The notes: generated by a model not told the origin, from the sequence alone. Shown: positions 23,110 through 33,994, counted from the stretch's first letter. The stretch is 64,000 nt of DNA from Rhizomys pruinosus (GCA_009823505.1 VZQC01011008.1:1462493-1526492); one strand, 5' to 3'. Translations and numbers: made by a program.

Positions 23110-23855
23110 TCCTTTCTTCAAAGTGAGCATCATTGAAACCAGAGTTCTCAAATTACTGTTGGGGTTAAGAATCACCACGCACACGAGGCAGCGACTGGCC
23201 CACCCAGCCGGCACCATGGCCAGTTCGTGCATGCACAGGAGCAGCAGGCACCCCAGTCCCAGCCCACCAGGCTCCAAAGGCACAGCCCCCAGTGCCCAGC
23301 ACCCAGGTCCCATTCTCCAGTTCATGGGTCCTGAGAGCTCCAGTTCTGGCTCAACAAACTCCGCCCTCCAGCACCCGGATCCCAATGCTGTGTACCTACA
23401 GTCCTGCCCTACACAGATAGGTGCTGCCTATCTGGTGCTGCCACCCAGCTCCCAGCTCCCCAGGGGGTAAGAGAGCCTGGCACACATCACTGTGCATCAG
23501 CTTATGCTGCCTGCTCCCAGCTCTCAGCAGAAAAACAAGGCATGCCCACCCACCCAGAGGCCCTCAACTGGACCAGAAATCCAGTTCCAGATCAGCCTGG
23601 GCTCAGCTCCTGGAGGCTCCACTCCTGACAGGTGAGACAGAGCCTCACCCACCCACCTGAGGCAAGACTCCAATAGGAACACTCAGCACCCAGCTGGGGA
23701 GAAAGAAGCAAGAGGCCAATAACATTCCACTCCTGCAATATTCCAGAATCCCAGTCCATTAGGTAGGGAAGGCCTCAGGCCAACCACCTGCCCACCTCCA
23801 TGCTAAGCTGCCCTGGCCCTGGACCCAGTCTCAGAAGCTTACAGCCAGCATGGAT
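23110..23855 (+). mobile_element. GC-rich segment, candidate L1 5' UTR
   Basis: GC- and CpG-richer than its surroundings. It has two imperfect repeats around 23460 and 23630 (GGTAAGAGAGCCTGGCACAC / GGTGAGACAGAGCCTCACCC). It joins directly onto L1 ORF2 coding at about 23855 in the same orientation. Its position and composition suggest an L1 promoter/5' UTR, but I cannot match it to a known rodent type. Confidence 0.45.
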
Positions 23856-24630
23856 TAATCCCAACACACTAATAGTAGGGGACTTTAACACCCCACCACC
23901 ATTAAATAGGTCAACTGGACAAAGAATAAACAGAGAGATATCCGAACTGAAGAATATGATACACCAAATGGACCTAACAGATATCTCCTGAATATTCTAC
24001 CCAAACACCAAAGAATATACTTTCTATTCAGCACCCCATGGACTGTTCTCCAAAATCAACCACATACCAAGACACAGAACAAATCGCAACAAATACAAAA
24101 AAGTTGAAGTAATCTCATGCATTCTATCAGGAAACAATGACACAATGAAGCTTAATATCAACACTGGAAGAAGCCCTACTATCTATAAGAACTCATGGAG
24201 ACTAAAAAACACACTCCTAAATAACGAATGGGTCAAGGGAGAAATAAATAAAGAAATAAAAGTATCCTGGAATTAAACAAAAAGACCAATACAACACAAC
24301 AAAACCTATGGGACACTCTAAAAGCAGTCCTAATGGGAAATTTATAGGCCTAAATGCCTACATTTAAAAAACAACAAAATAGAAAGTGCACAAATAAATG
24401 ACCTACATTGCAATTAAAAACACTTGAGAGACAACAACAAATGAATCCCAAACCCAATACACAAGAACTAACAAAAATTGGGGTGGAGATCAATGAAATA
24501 GAAACAAAGAAAACAATATAAAGAATCAATGAATACAAGAGCTGGTTGCTGTGTAGACCTCTAACCCAGTTAACCAAAAGAAAGAGCAACTCCAAATCAA
24601 CAAAATTAGAGATGAAAAGGGAAACATCAC

Positions 24631-25320
24631 TGCTGTAGTCTGGGATGTTCAGGCTTGCAGCTCTGCTCAGAACAGGCACATGAGAACCTAAAAAAAAAAA
24701 AAAGTTCATTTCATACCCTTGTTCTCTGGAATGCCAGGTAAGCACTCTGCTGGCCCTAGAATTCCTTTGATCTGTGGATTAAGCATCCTGGGAGAAGCCT
24801 CCACTTGTCACATGTTAGTGTCAAGATTCTTCTATTTACTTTTAACCACCTTTTCATGGGTTATTGTTAAGTGATTTTTAGACCCTTTCTGCAAAGTTTT
24901 ATAAAGTTATTTCTCCTAAAAGCTTATTTTCCCCTCTTCTTGTTTTATGAAAGCACATACTGTAAACTTTAGTTTTTCCAGGCTTTGACTCAAATGCTTT
25001 TCAAACACACACACACACACAAGCACGCGCGCGCATGCATATGGTACAAAGAGGGAAGGAGACAGCCATCATAAACAAGCCCTCATGAACAAGTCATAGC
25101 ATCTATCTACCCATCTATCCATCTCTCTACCCTCTCACACCCTCACCCCTTTTTTGATAAAGAAGCCTTTATTAAGAGAACCTACAAACCTGACAAATCC
25201 TTAATGGCAAATGGAGGTTTGGTGGCTTGAGCTTCTTCAGAGAACTCTGCCAGAGCAAGTTCCCAACCCACAACTCCCCAGCAGTTCACAGATTTCAGGA
25301 GTGGAGAATGGAGCTCCCAT
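24631..25320 (+). mobile_element. Class II-like solo LTR (same family as 1634-3261)
   Basis: Colinear with the LTR at 1634-2097/3126-3261. It is flanked by an identical 7-nt ACATCAC (24624-24630 and 25321-25327) within L1 ORF2. It contains (CA)n(CG)n at about 25005-25035 and a (CTAT)n run near 25103. Confidence 0.8.
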
Positions 25321-26648
25321 ACATCACAATACATAACAAAAAGATAGAGGAAATTATACAAGAATAATTTAGAAACTTATACTCTATTAAATTTGAAAGC
25401 CTAAGATAAATGGATGAATATCTGAAATCATGGAAAACACCAAAGCTTAACCAAGAAGAGATCAACAGCTTTAACAGACCTATAACATATGAAGAAATTG
25501 AAACAAAATCTCCCAAGTAAAAAAAGCCCAGGCCCAGATGGATTTATGGAAGAATTCTATAAGACATTTAAAGAAGACCTGCAACCACTCATACTCAAAT
25601 TATTCAAAAGGATAGAAACAGAGGGAAATCTCCCAAATTCCTTCTAGGAAGCCAGCATCACTCTAATACCAAAACCAAGCAAAGATACAACCAAAAAAGA
25701 AAACTATAGACCCATGGCTTTAATTAACATGGATGCAAAAATTCTCAAAATACTTGCAAACTGCATACAGAAACACATCAAAAAGATTGTCCACCATGAC
25801 CAAGTCAGTTTTATACCAGAGATGCAGGGATGGTTCAACATAAGTAAATCAATAAATGTCATAAAGCACATCAATGGGAGTTGGGCTGGAGGGAACATTC
25901 CTCAACATAATTAAAGTCATACACAACAAACCCACAGAAAACATCATTCTAAATGGGGAAAAACTAGAAGCATTCCCCTTAAAATCAGGAACCCAGAAAG
26001 GCTGCCCCCCTATCTCCACTCCTTTTCAATATAGTGCTGGAAACACTTGCTAGAGCAATAAGACAAGAAAGGGAAATCAAAGGAGTACTAATTGGAAAAG
26101 AGGGAGTCAAACTATCCCTTTTTGTAGATAACATGAAAGTTTACCTAAGGGATGCCAAATATTCTACCAGAAACTTCCTAGAAACAATTAAGAGTTTCAG
26201 TAAAGTGGCAAGTTACAAAATTAACCTAGAAAAATCAGTAATATTTCTTTATGCCAACAACAAGCAGTTGGAGGCCTTCCCATTCACAATAATCTAAAAA
26301 ATAAGATCTCAGAACAAACCTGACTAAGGACACTAAAGATCTCTACAATGAAAAATTTAAACCCTTGAAGAAGGAGATTGAAGAAGACATCAGAAGATGA
26401 AAGGACCTCCCATGCTCATGGATTGGAAGAATTAATATAGTAAAAATGACCATCCTACCCAAAGTAATATATAGATTCAATGCAATCCCAATTAAAATCC
26501 CCATGACATTCTTCCCAGAACTAGAAAAAAATCCTAAAACTCAAATGGAAAAACAAAAGACCCCAAATACTCAAAGCAACCCTGAACACAAAGAGCAATA
26601 CAAGGGGGATTGCCATACCACACTTCAAACTATATTACAAGGCTATAA

Positions 26649-26822
26649 GTATGAGCTGGGTGTGGTGGCTCACGCCTTTAATCCCAACACTTGGGAGGCA
26701 GAGGCAGGTGGATCTCTGTGAGTTCAAGGCCAGCCTGGTCTACATAAAGAGTCCCACCGCAGCTGGACTTAAGAGGAGACCCCCATCCAATAATAGACCA
26801 AAAAAAAAAAAAAAAAAAAAAA
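26649..26822 (+). mobile_element. B1 SINE
   Basis: B1 from GAGCTGGGTGTGGTGGCTCA to a 22-nt A tail, inserted in L1 ORF2. Confidence 0.92.
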
Positions 26823-27184
26823 GATGGCTGTAGTCATAAAAACAGCCTGATACTGGCACAAAACAGACCTGAAGATCAATGGAACAAAATTGAATATCCA
26901 AAATTGAGCACCTGCAATCTCAGCCACCTCATATTTGACAAAAGGGCCAAAAAGACTCAATGGAGGAAAGACAGTATCTTCAGCAAATGGTGCTGGCAAA
27001 ATTGGATTACTACTTGTAGAAGAATAAAACTAAACCCCCACACTTGACCATGTACAAAAATCAACTCCAAACGAATCAAAGATCTGAGTGTGAAACCTGA
27101 AACTCCAAAAATGATAGAGGAAAATGTTAGCAGTAACCTACAAGATATAGGGATAAGAAAAGTCTTTCTAAATCAGACAACACT

Positions 27185-27822
27185 TATATATAGATATAGA
27201 TATAAATATGATTGATAGAGCCTAGAGAGTCTGATTTCCTTCCTCAAATGTCCTTCAGTATAGAGTCATCCACCTGGGCCCACCAGAGTCCCATCCCTTT
27301 TAAGAAACTGTCCCTCCCCCTCTCATCAGACAACTGGCAAAATCCTTAGGTTGGGTTGGCATTTCTTGGCCACTTGCCTATGCTAGGATCTTACCTGGTC
27401 TGAGCTTACATAGGACTGGTGCATGCTGTCACCATTGATGTGAGGTCACGTGAATAACTGGCCTGCTATATGAAAGACTATTTCCTTCTGGTCATTAACA
27501 TCCTCTGGCTCTTTCAGTCTTTCTGCCTCCTCTTCTGAACTGATCCCTGAGCCTTGGGAGGCAGAGGTTTGAAATGGGTGTCCTATTTAGAGATAAGCAT
27601 TCTGTGGCCTCTTAATCTCTACATACTGGACAAATGTGGGTTTTGTGTTAATCACTGTGTGTTGCGTTAGGAATTTCTCCTATATTTTAATATTTTATAG
27701 CAAATAGCTCCAAAAGTTTTAGAGTTTGCTTTATTGAAATATTTACACATTTTAGGTCTGTATAATTCACAGAAGAGTTACTTAACTCTGGGTTATGTGC
27801 CAATACTTACATTGGAAGAATT
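27185..27822. other. Intergenic, no gene recognised
   Basis: A short (TATAGA)n run near 27186, then unassigned sequence. Confidence 0.45.
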
Positions 27823-27835
27823 TTAAGACCTTTTT

Positions 27836-28067
27836 AAAATTTTATTTATTTTTGTATGTGTATGAATGTAGTGTCTGCATGTAGGTTTGTGCACCCGTGT
27901 CGTGCAATTCCTCGGAGGTCAGAAGAGGGTCTCAGATTCCCCTGGAACTGGAGTTCTCCTGGAATTGGAGTTACAGATGATTCTTAGCCACCATGTGGGT
28001 GCTGGGGATCGAACCCGGGTCCTCTGCAAGTTGGTGCTCTTAATTGCTAAGCTATCTCTCCAGCCCC
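27836..28067 (-). mobile_element. B2-family SINE within the chimera
   Basis: Minus-strand B2 with the 17-bp duplication, from 28067 (GGGGCTGGAGAGATAG) to the A-rich tail near 27836. No separate TSD flanks it alone. Confidence 0.92.
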
Positions 28068-28292
28068 TAGTTCTACTTTTGTACCACACAAAGATACCCC
28101 CAAAGGGATGCACCGTTCCTGGAGATACTGCAATACCAGGTCAATGCATGGAGTGGACGGAGCAAGCCCCTATTCCAACTCCTATTTCCAAAAATCCATT
28201 TAATATATTGTCCTCAGATAGAGGACATATCAGATATTAAACTGATAAGAATAGATACTACACTTGATCTTAGCCAAAAGGCCAAGAAGCAA
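27836..28292 (-). mobile_element. Chimeric retrocopy: U2 snRNA precursor joined to B2
   Basis: Read on the minus strand the order is TSD, complete U2, 37 nt, complete B2, A-rich tail, TSD. The duplication TAAGACCTTTTT lies at 27824-27835 and 28293-28304 and encloses both parts together, so they arrived in one event. The joined part between U2 and B2 (28068-28104) contains GTACAAAAGTAGA, a match to the snRNA 3' box. L1 machinery with template switching is the simplest mechanism. Confidence 0.85.
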
Positions 28293-28293
28293 T
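28068..28293 (-). pseudogene. RNU2: Full-length U2 snRNA copy with 3' flank
   Basis: About 189 nt (28293 to 28105) colinear with vertebrate U2, the branch-point-recognising spliceosomal RNA. GTAGTA (branch-site pairing region) and GATTTTTGG (Sm-like site) are intact. Several scattered substitutions mark it as a pseudogene. The copy continues 37 nt past the mature 3' end through a 3'-box-like element. No U2-type proximal sequence element is evident upstream (above 28305). Confidence 0.9.
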
Positions 28294-28309
28294 AAGACCT
28301 TTTTTATGA

Positions 28310-28720
28310 AAGGAAAAAAACCTGCTTACTCAAGTTATGAAGAAATTAAGGGCCACAAGAAAAAAATCTGTGTGGAGACAGACATCACACAAACATATGT
28401 CGGGGCTGGAGAACAGTAGGTAGGGAAAATTTTGAGACTTTAGTGAGTATCCAGGTAACTTAAATCTCATTCAAAACTAAGGTATTTACGTGTTAGGCTC
28501 ACATACTAACATTCTTTAGTAGCAAAAATCCCTCAGAATTTGCAGTTGGAAAATAGTATTGAGTTTAGAGATGAGTCCTAAATCACAGTGATGGTTATTA
28601 AAGTGGCCCATAAAAACACAGCCAAGGAGAGCATACCACTGTTTGTTCACTCAGGCTGTCTGTGCATCCTTATCAGAGACTGGATCTTTGTGGCCCTGTT
28701 ACCTATCCATTATCAGATTT
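28310..28720. other. Intergenic, nothing recognised
   Basis: No gene or repeat recognised. Confidence 0.4.
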
Positions 28721-28723
28721 CCA

Positions 28724-29661
28724 TTATCCTAGAGTTCTCCGCAGTACTGCCTTGACTTCTTTGATCCATAAACTGTAGATGATGGGGTTCAGCATGGACG
28801 TCACCACTGTATAGAAGAGGGACAGGAATTTATCCATTCCTGGTGAGTGGCTAGACTTGGGCATCAAGTATGTGGTAGGTGTAGAGCCATAGAAGAGTAT
28901 TACTACAAGTAGGTGGGAAGAACAAGTGGAGAGGGCTTTATGGCGGCCCTCAGGAGAGGGCATCACCAGCACTGCAGCTAGAATTCTGCCATAGGAAGCA
29001 ATGATCAGCAAAAAGGGGCTGGAAATGCAGAGGACTGCAGCCACGAAGACTGCAGCCTCATTATGGGATGTATGCCCACAGGCCAGTGCGAGGAGAGGGG
29101 GGAGGTCACAGAAGAAGTGGTCTATCTCACAGGACCCACAGAAGTCCAAGGAGAACATGAAATACGTCTGGACCAAGCCTACTGTGCACCCCATTCCCCA
29201 TGACACAATGGCCAGTTGGGCACACACCCCACGACTCATTCTTGTGGCATAGTGCAGTGGGGCACATATGGCCATGTATCTGTCAAAAGCCATGGCTGCC
29301 AGGAGACAGCACTCAGTGATGCCAAAAATATGAAGAAAATCATCTGTGTGGCACAGCCCTCCCGAGAGATGTCACGGGCCTCACTCACAAGGCTCTGCAG
29401 CATCTTGGGTATGACGGAGCAGGTGTAGCCGATCTCCAGGAGAGACAAATTGGCCAGGAAGAAATACATAGGGGTGTGGAGGGCTGAGTTGGTCCAGATG
29501 GCCAGAGTGGTGAGCGCATTGCCTGTCAGGGAGCCCAGGAACATGAGGAGGATGAGGGTGAACAGGAGAGAGCACTCTCCACGGACCTCAGAGAACTCGG
29601 CAAATGCAAAGTGTTTAACAGTCATGCTGTTCTCCTGCCACAGAGAGCAGTTGAGACTCAT
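28724..29661 (-). pseudogene. Olfactory receptor, OR10-like, single frameshift
   Basis: Class II OR with all seven TMs present. From the ATG at 29661 (MSLNCSLWQEN) the first frame gives GNALTTLAIW (TM1), LHTPMYFFLANLSLLEIGYT (TM2) and EGCATQMIFF (TM3). It shifts near 29326, within a T5 run. The second frame continues with ITECCLLAAMAFDRYMAICA, EIDHFFCDLPPLLALACG (EC2), KALSTCSSHLLVVILFYGS (TM6) and NPIIYSL (TM7), to the stop at 28724. The only break I can see is one missing base in the T run. The DRY motif is intact. Odd residues: SLWIKEVK where SLRNKEVK is usual. Length is about 312 codons. An allelic or assembly error is possible, so this may be a functional gene. Confidence 0.93.
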
Positions 29662-29664
29662 CTC

Positions 29665-30160
29665 CTGGAAGAGAGAACACCAAACCATCAGATGATTTTT
29701 GCACACGAAGAATGCATGTACACATATACGTGTGTAGCGTTATGTTAATGACAAATGTTTTCCTTGCTCCCTCACCACTTTACTTTTTACCATATTTTTT
29801 GGTGAACCTGGATCTAGTTTGTTCTAGACAGGCTGGCCCAGGGATCTACCTTTATCTGAATCCCAATATTGTGGTTATGCATAGACCGTATCACTCAGCT
29901 TTCACATGGATCCTAAGGATCCAAAGTCAGGTCCTTGTGCTTATACAGCAAGCAGTTTATCCACGGCACTGCCTGCTCAAAACTTCCTCTTATTACTTTT
30001 AGAGCATCAGTTAAAGTAGTGAGAGAAATTTGTTATGTGAATTTCTACAATTCAGAAATTGCCATTCATCCTCACAAGCTTGATAAATCAAATAATTTTC
30101 CTATTTTCCATATCATGTGATTTGTCCAATACGTACTTAGCATCTGATCATTAAATGGCT
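29665..30160. other. Intergenic upstream of the OR10-like gene
   Basis: This is where the OR 5' non-coding exon and promoter would lie. No element is identifiable by eye. Confidence 0.4.
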
Positions 30161-30165
30161 AAATG

Positions 30166-30475
30166 TTAGCTGGAAATTGTGGCATATCCTTCAATCCCAA
30201 TAGCAGAGACAGAGGGATTACTGAGTTCAAAGCCAGCCTGTGTTAAGAGTGATATTGTGGGCTGGAGAAATGGTTCTTAGTTAAGAGCACTGACTGCTCT
30301 TGCAGAGGACCCAGGTTCAATTCCCAGCACCCATGTGGGAACTAATAACCACCCATAACTACAGTTTCAACCTCCATTAGCAGTGCACAATGTGGGTGCA
30401 CTTACACACATGCAGGCAATATATTCATATACATAAAATAAAAATAATATTTTAAAGCAGTGACATTTTTTTAAA
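30166..30475 (+). mobile_element. Old B1 fragment followed by B2/B3 SINE
   Basis: A short B1 (30166-30252, TTCAATCCCAATAGCAGAGA), then GGGCTGGAGAAATGGTTCTT at 30258. The latter runs through the B2/B3 body to TATACATAAAATAAAAATAA. Confidence 0.8.
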
Positions 30476-30837
30476 AACAGAATAATCAGTCAATTTTCCA
30501 TTTAGCCAGTTGTCAATCCTGCTGGAAGAAGATCTTTTCATAGGTATTTTCCTCTTATTGCACCTGCCCCTGACCTGGTGTCTTTAACCATATGGTTAGC
30601 AAGAATTCAGCTGAGAATGTGCTGAGCTTAGTATTGTAACTGTTCAGTTCCAGAAAGGAACAAATTAGCTTTCTCCAAATAAGACATATTTCAGTGAAAG
30701 AAAATTCAATCCACATAACCTTTCAAAAAATTAATAACTAATGAATGTCATGATTAAAACCAGGGCATGTCTTGGTTACCAAGCAGTTTATGTGAGGTGG
30801 TCAGAAAAGGTTCTTGAGAACAGAAGCCTGTAATTGA

Positions 30838-32120
30838 GAGGAACAGCCCTGTGGATGGCACCACAGCAGCACCATAGTGCCTGCTGTCCCAGCTGTATGC
30901 ACTGCCCAGCAAACTGCAGCAGCATCAGAGCACCTGCTTTCCCAGCTGTATGCACTGCCCAGAAAACTGCAGCAGCAACATAGCACCTGCTGTCATAGCT
31001 GTATGCACTGCCCAGGAAACTGCAGCAGCACCAGAGCACCTGCTGTCCCAGCTGTTTGCACTGCCCAGGAAACTGCAGCAGCACCAGATCACCTGCTGTC
31101 CCAGCTGTACACACTGCCCAGGAAACTGCAGCAGCACCAGAGTACCTGCTGCCACAGCTGTATGCACTGCCCAGGGAACTGCAGCAGCATCAGAGCACCT
31201 GCTGCCACAGCTGTATGCACTGCCCAGGGAACCACAGCAGCACTAGAGCACCTGCTGTCACAGCTGTATGCATTGCCCAGGGAACCACAGCAGCACCAGA
31301 GCACCTGCTGCCACAGCTGTATGCACTGCCCAGGGAACCGCAGCAGCATCAGAGCACCTGCTGCCACAGCTGTATGCACTGCCCAGGAAACCGCAGCAGC
31401 ACCATAGCACCTGCTGCCACAGCTGTATGCACTGCCCAGGGAACCACAGCAGGACCATAGCACCTGCTGTCCCAGCTGTATGCACTGCCCAGGGAACCAC
31501 AGCAGCACCATAGCACCTGCTGTCACAGCTGTGTGCACTGCCCAGGGAACCACAGCAGCACCATAGCACCTGCTGTCCCAGCTGTATGCACTGCCCAGGG
31601 AACCACAGCAGCACCATAGCACCTACTGTCCCAGCTGTATGCACTGCCCAGGGAACTGCAGCAGCAACATAACACCTGCTGTCATAGCTGTATGCACTGC
31701 TCAGGAAACTGCAGCAGCAACATAGCACCTGCTGTCCCAGGTGTATGCACTGCCCAGGGAACTGCAGCAGCATCAGAGCACCTACTGTCACAGCTGTATG
31801 TACTGCCCAGGAAACCACAGCAGCACCAGAGCACCTGCTGCCACAGCTGTATGCACTGCCCAGGGAACTGCAGCAGCACCAGAGCACTTGCTGTCACAGC
31901 TGTATGCACTGCCCAGGGAACTGCAGCAGCACCAGAGCACCTGCTGTCACAGCTGTATGCACTGCCCAGGGAACTGCAGCAGCACCAGAGTACCTGCTGT
32001 GCCAGCTGTATGCACTGCCCAGGAAACTGCAGCAGCACCAGAGCACCTGCTGTCCCAGCTGTAGGCACTGTCTAGGAAACTGCAGCAGCACCATAGCACC
32101 TGCTGTCACAGCTATATTCA
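30838..32120. repeat. 53-bp minisatellite, 23-24 units, no length drift
   Basis: The unit reads AGCTGTATGCACTGCCCAGG, then GAACTGCAGCAGCACCAGAG, then CACCTGCTGTCAC. The AGCTGT start recurs at 30891, 30944, 30997 and so on to 32110, exactly 23 steps of 53 bp. A degraded first unit lies at 30838-30890. Variation is by substitution only: GGGAACTGC/GGGAACCAC/GGAAACTGC, CAGAG/CATAG, GTCAC/GTCCC/GCCAC. Since 53 is not a multiple of three, each frame cycles through three peptides and long frames open on both strands. These are artefacts of the repeat, not evidence of a gene. Confidence 0.97.
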
Positions 32121-32124
32121 CTGC

Positions 32125-32700
32125 ACTTGAGCTCCTCAATTTCTTGAAAACAATGGATATAAATGTATTTCACTGCCACCCTCTCTGTTTTGAGTCCTTA
32201 CTCTCTCTTCCCAGGAGACAGATTTTCTTCTCACTGGAGAGTGTCGGGAGGCAGTCTGATCCCCTCCCCAGAGTCATCCTGGACAGTTCTAGGTAGGTAA
32301 ATACTGTTGTTTGGAAGCTAAGAAATTAAGTGGCAGAAAAAAAAAACGTGTTAAATGGAATGCATGGTTTGGCTTTGTGGTAACTGCCATTGTAGGCAAT
32401 GCACAGCATGTAATATGGATGGTAATGAATTATTGTATTCCACTGTTTGACCACTGGAAACTGCTAATATACATTATTAAGTCTGTACCCAGTAATCATT
32501 AAGAAGAGTTGTAAAAACTACATAACTTTCACATCTACTGTTAACGAACCTAATTATTTCTTCTGATCACTATAAAAGATTTGTTAACAAATTAATTTTC
32601 TAGTCACATATTTGTTTAGCTGTCTTCTATCCTACATCTCCTTTCTCCAAACCCAGTACTGTAGTGAACAGGAAACCCTGCACATAATAGGAGCTCAAAA
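32125..32700. other. Intergenic, nothing recognised
   Basis: Unassigned sequence downstream of the minisatellite. Confidence 0.4.
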
Positions 32701-32707
32701 TTATTTG

Positions 32708-32800
32708 TTAGATGCTGAGAGTGTAGCTCAGTGGTAAGACACTTTCCCAGCATGCATGAGGCCCTGATTTCCATCACAGCACTGAAAACAAGCAAAAAAA
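32708..32800 (+). mobile_element. ID-type SINE
   Basis: GTAGCTCAGTGGTAAGACAC and ATGAGGCCCTGATTTCCATC followed by an A-rich tail match the tRNA-Ala-derived ID element. Confidence 0.8.
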
Positions 32801-32807
32801 ATGTAAG

Positions 32808-33328
32808 ATTTTTTTAAATGTATGTGTGCAAGCCTGAATGAGTTTATGTGCATCACATGCATGGATGCCATCAGAACCCTCTGGAACTGGAGTTACAGGT
32901 GGTTGTGAACTGCCTGATATGAGTGTTGGGAACCAAACTCAGGTCCTCTGCAAGAACAGTGTATTAGTTATGTTTCTGTTGCTGTGATAAAACACCATAA
33001 CCAAAGCAACATACAGAAGGAAGAGTATTGGGCTCACAGTTCTAGCAAGATAGGAGTCCATCATGGCAGGGAGGCAAGGCAGGAGGCACCGCCGGAGCAG
33101 AAAGCTGAGCACTTGCACCTTCCAGCACACACAGGAAACAGAAAAAGTAAACTTAAAGTAGGATGAGGCTATGAACTCTCAAGCCCACCCACAATGACGT
33201 GCTTCCTCCAGCAAGCCCACACCTCCTAAAGGTTCCTTAGCCTCCCCCAAACAGCAGCACTAACTGACCAAATATCCATACACTGAGAGCAGCAAGTGCT
33301 CTTAACTACTGAGCCATCTCTCCAGACC
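32808..33328 (-). mobile_element. B3/B2 SINE split by a dispersed repeat
   Basis: Minus-strand SINE halves at 32808-32960 and 33290-33328. The join reads CTCTGCAAGAACAG ... AGCAAGTGCTCTTAACTACT, separated by 330 bp of another repeat. Confidence 0.8.
32960..33290. repeat. Dispersed rodent repeat (same type as 4130-4845)
   Basis: GTTTCTGTTGCTGTGATAAA, GTCCATCATGGCAGGGAGG and CCAGCAAGCCCACACCTCC follow the same order as the 4.1-4.8 kb copy. The family is not named with confidence. Confidence 0.55.
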
Positions 33329-33359
33329 CAAAACAAATGTACTGAATCTTATTTCTCAA

Positions 33360-33735
33360 CTTTAGTTGGCACAGAGTGATGTTACTATTGTCATCTCCTA
33401 GAATCACCTGGGAGACAAACCTCTGGGCATGCCTGTGAAGGATTATCTAGAATAGGTGAACCAAGTGGAGAGACCTACTTCAACTGTGTGCGGGAGGTCC
33501 AGGGGTTCCCTTCCATGGGCTGGAGCTCTGACTGAATAAAGAGGGGGGAGCAGCTGGTGCTTGGGCATCGGTCCCTGCTTCCTGACTAGGGTGCAGTGTG
33601 GCCAGCCACCTCAAGCACCTACTGACATGCCCTCCACACCGAGATGACTGGACCTTGGAATTGTGATTCTAAATAAACCCTGCCTTCCACAAATTGCATA
33701 AATCCTTGTCAGACATTTTGTTATAGTAGGACACT
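33360..33735 (+). mobile_element. LTR-like repeat, probably MaLR/ERVL
   Basis: TCTGGGCATGCCTGTGAAGG, CCATGGGCTGGAGCTCTGAC and CTAAATAAACCCTGCCTTCC are typical of a mammalian MaLR/ERVL-like LTR with an AATAAA signal near 33673. The boundaries are uncertain. Confidence 0.5.
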
Positions 33736-33807
33736 TAGTAATCCAACCAAATATTTAAAAGGTATTGGAAATCAAACTCGGCCTCTGATCAGAAGGAGCG
33801 GCCCAAC

Positions 33808-33970
33808 TTTGTTTTTGTTTTCCTGTTTCATTTTGTCTTTCTGAGACAGTCTCATGTAGCCCAGGCTGGACTTCAACTCCTCATGTAACCAAAATGCCCC
33901 TCGAATACCTATTCTTCTGCCTCCACCTCCCAAATGCTGGGATTACAGGAGTGTTCCACCATGCCCAACT
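33808..33970 (-). mobile_element. B1 SINE (old)
   Basis: GAGACAGTCTCATGTAGCCC, ATGCTGGGATTACAGGAGTG and CACCATGCCCAAC, read in reverse. Confidence 0.85.
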
Positions 33971-33994
33971 AATCTGCCTTACTTTGAATCATTC

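Larger units (their letters stand above)
23855..27181 (+). mobile_element. L1 ORF2 remnant, interrupted by LTR and B1
   Basis: The ORF2 reading starts in the endonuclease domain (NTLIVGDFNTP near 23870). It continues through the reverse-transcriptase region (about 25500-26300, with [13 protein letters not shown] and [13 protein letters not shown]) to the C-terminal region, ending abruptly near 27181. Many frameshifts and stops are present. An LTR (24631-25320) and a B1 (26649-26822) interrupt it. ORF1, the start of ORF2 and the 3' UTR are absent. Confidence 0.9.

Noticed and set aside
28105..28293. A functional U2 gene
   Set aside because: It lies within a TSD-bounded chimera, carries substitutions, and has no recognisable distal/proximal snRNA promoter upstream.
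30877..31407. Cys-rich secreted peptide candidates in the minisatellite
   Set aside because: The apparent Cys spacing comes from TGC/TGT in the repeat unit and changes with frame; there is no signal peptide or splice context.
30838..32120. CRISPR-like regular array or repeat-protein gene
   Set aside because: The units are contiguous with no unique spacers and the host is a mammal. The frames are open in all phases and on both strands because the 53-bp unit lacks stops, with no start context, domain or codon pattern favouring one frame.
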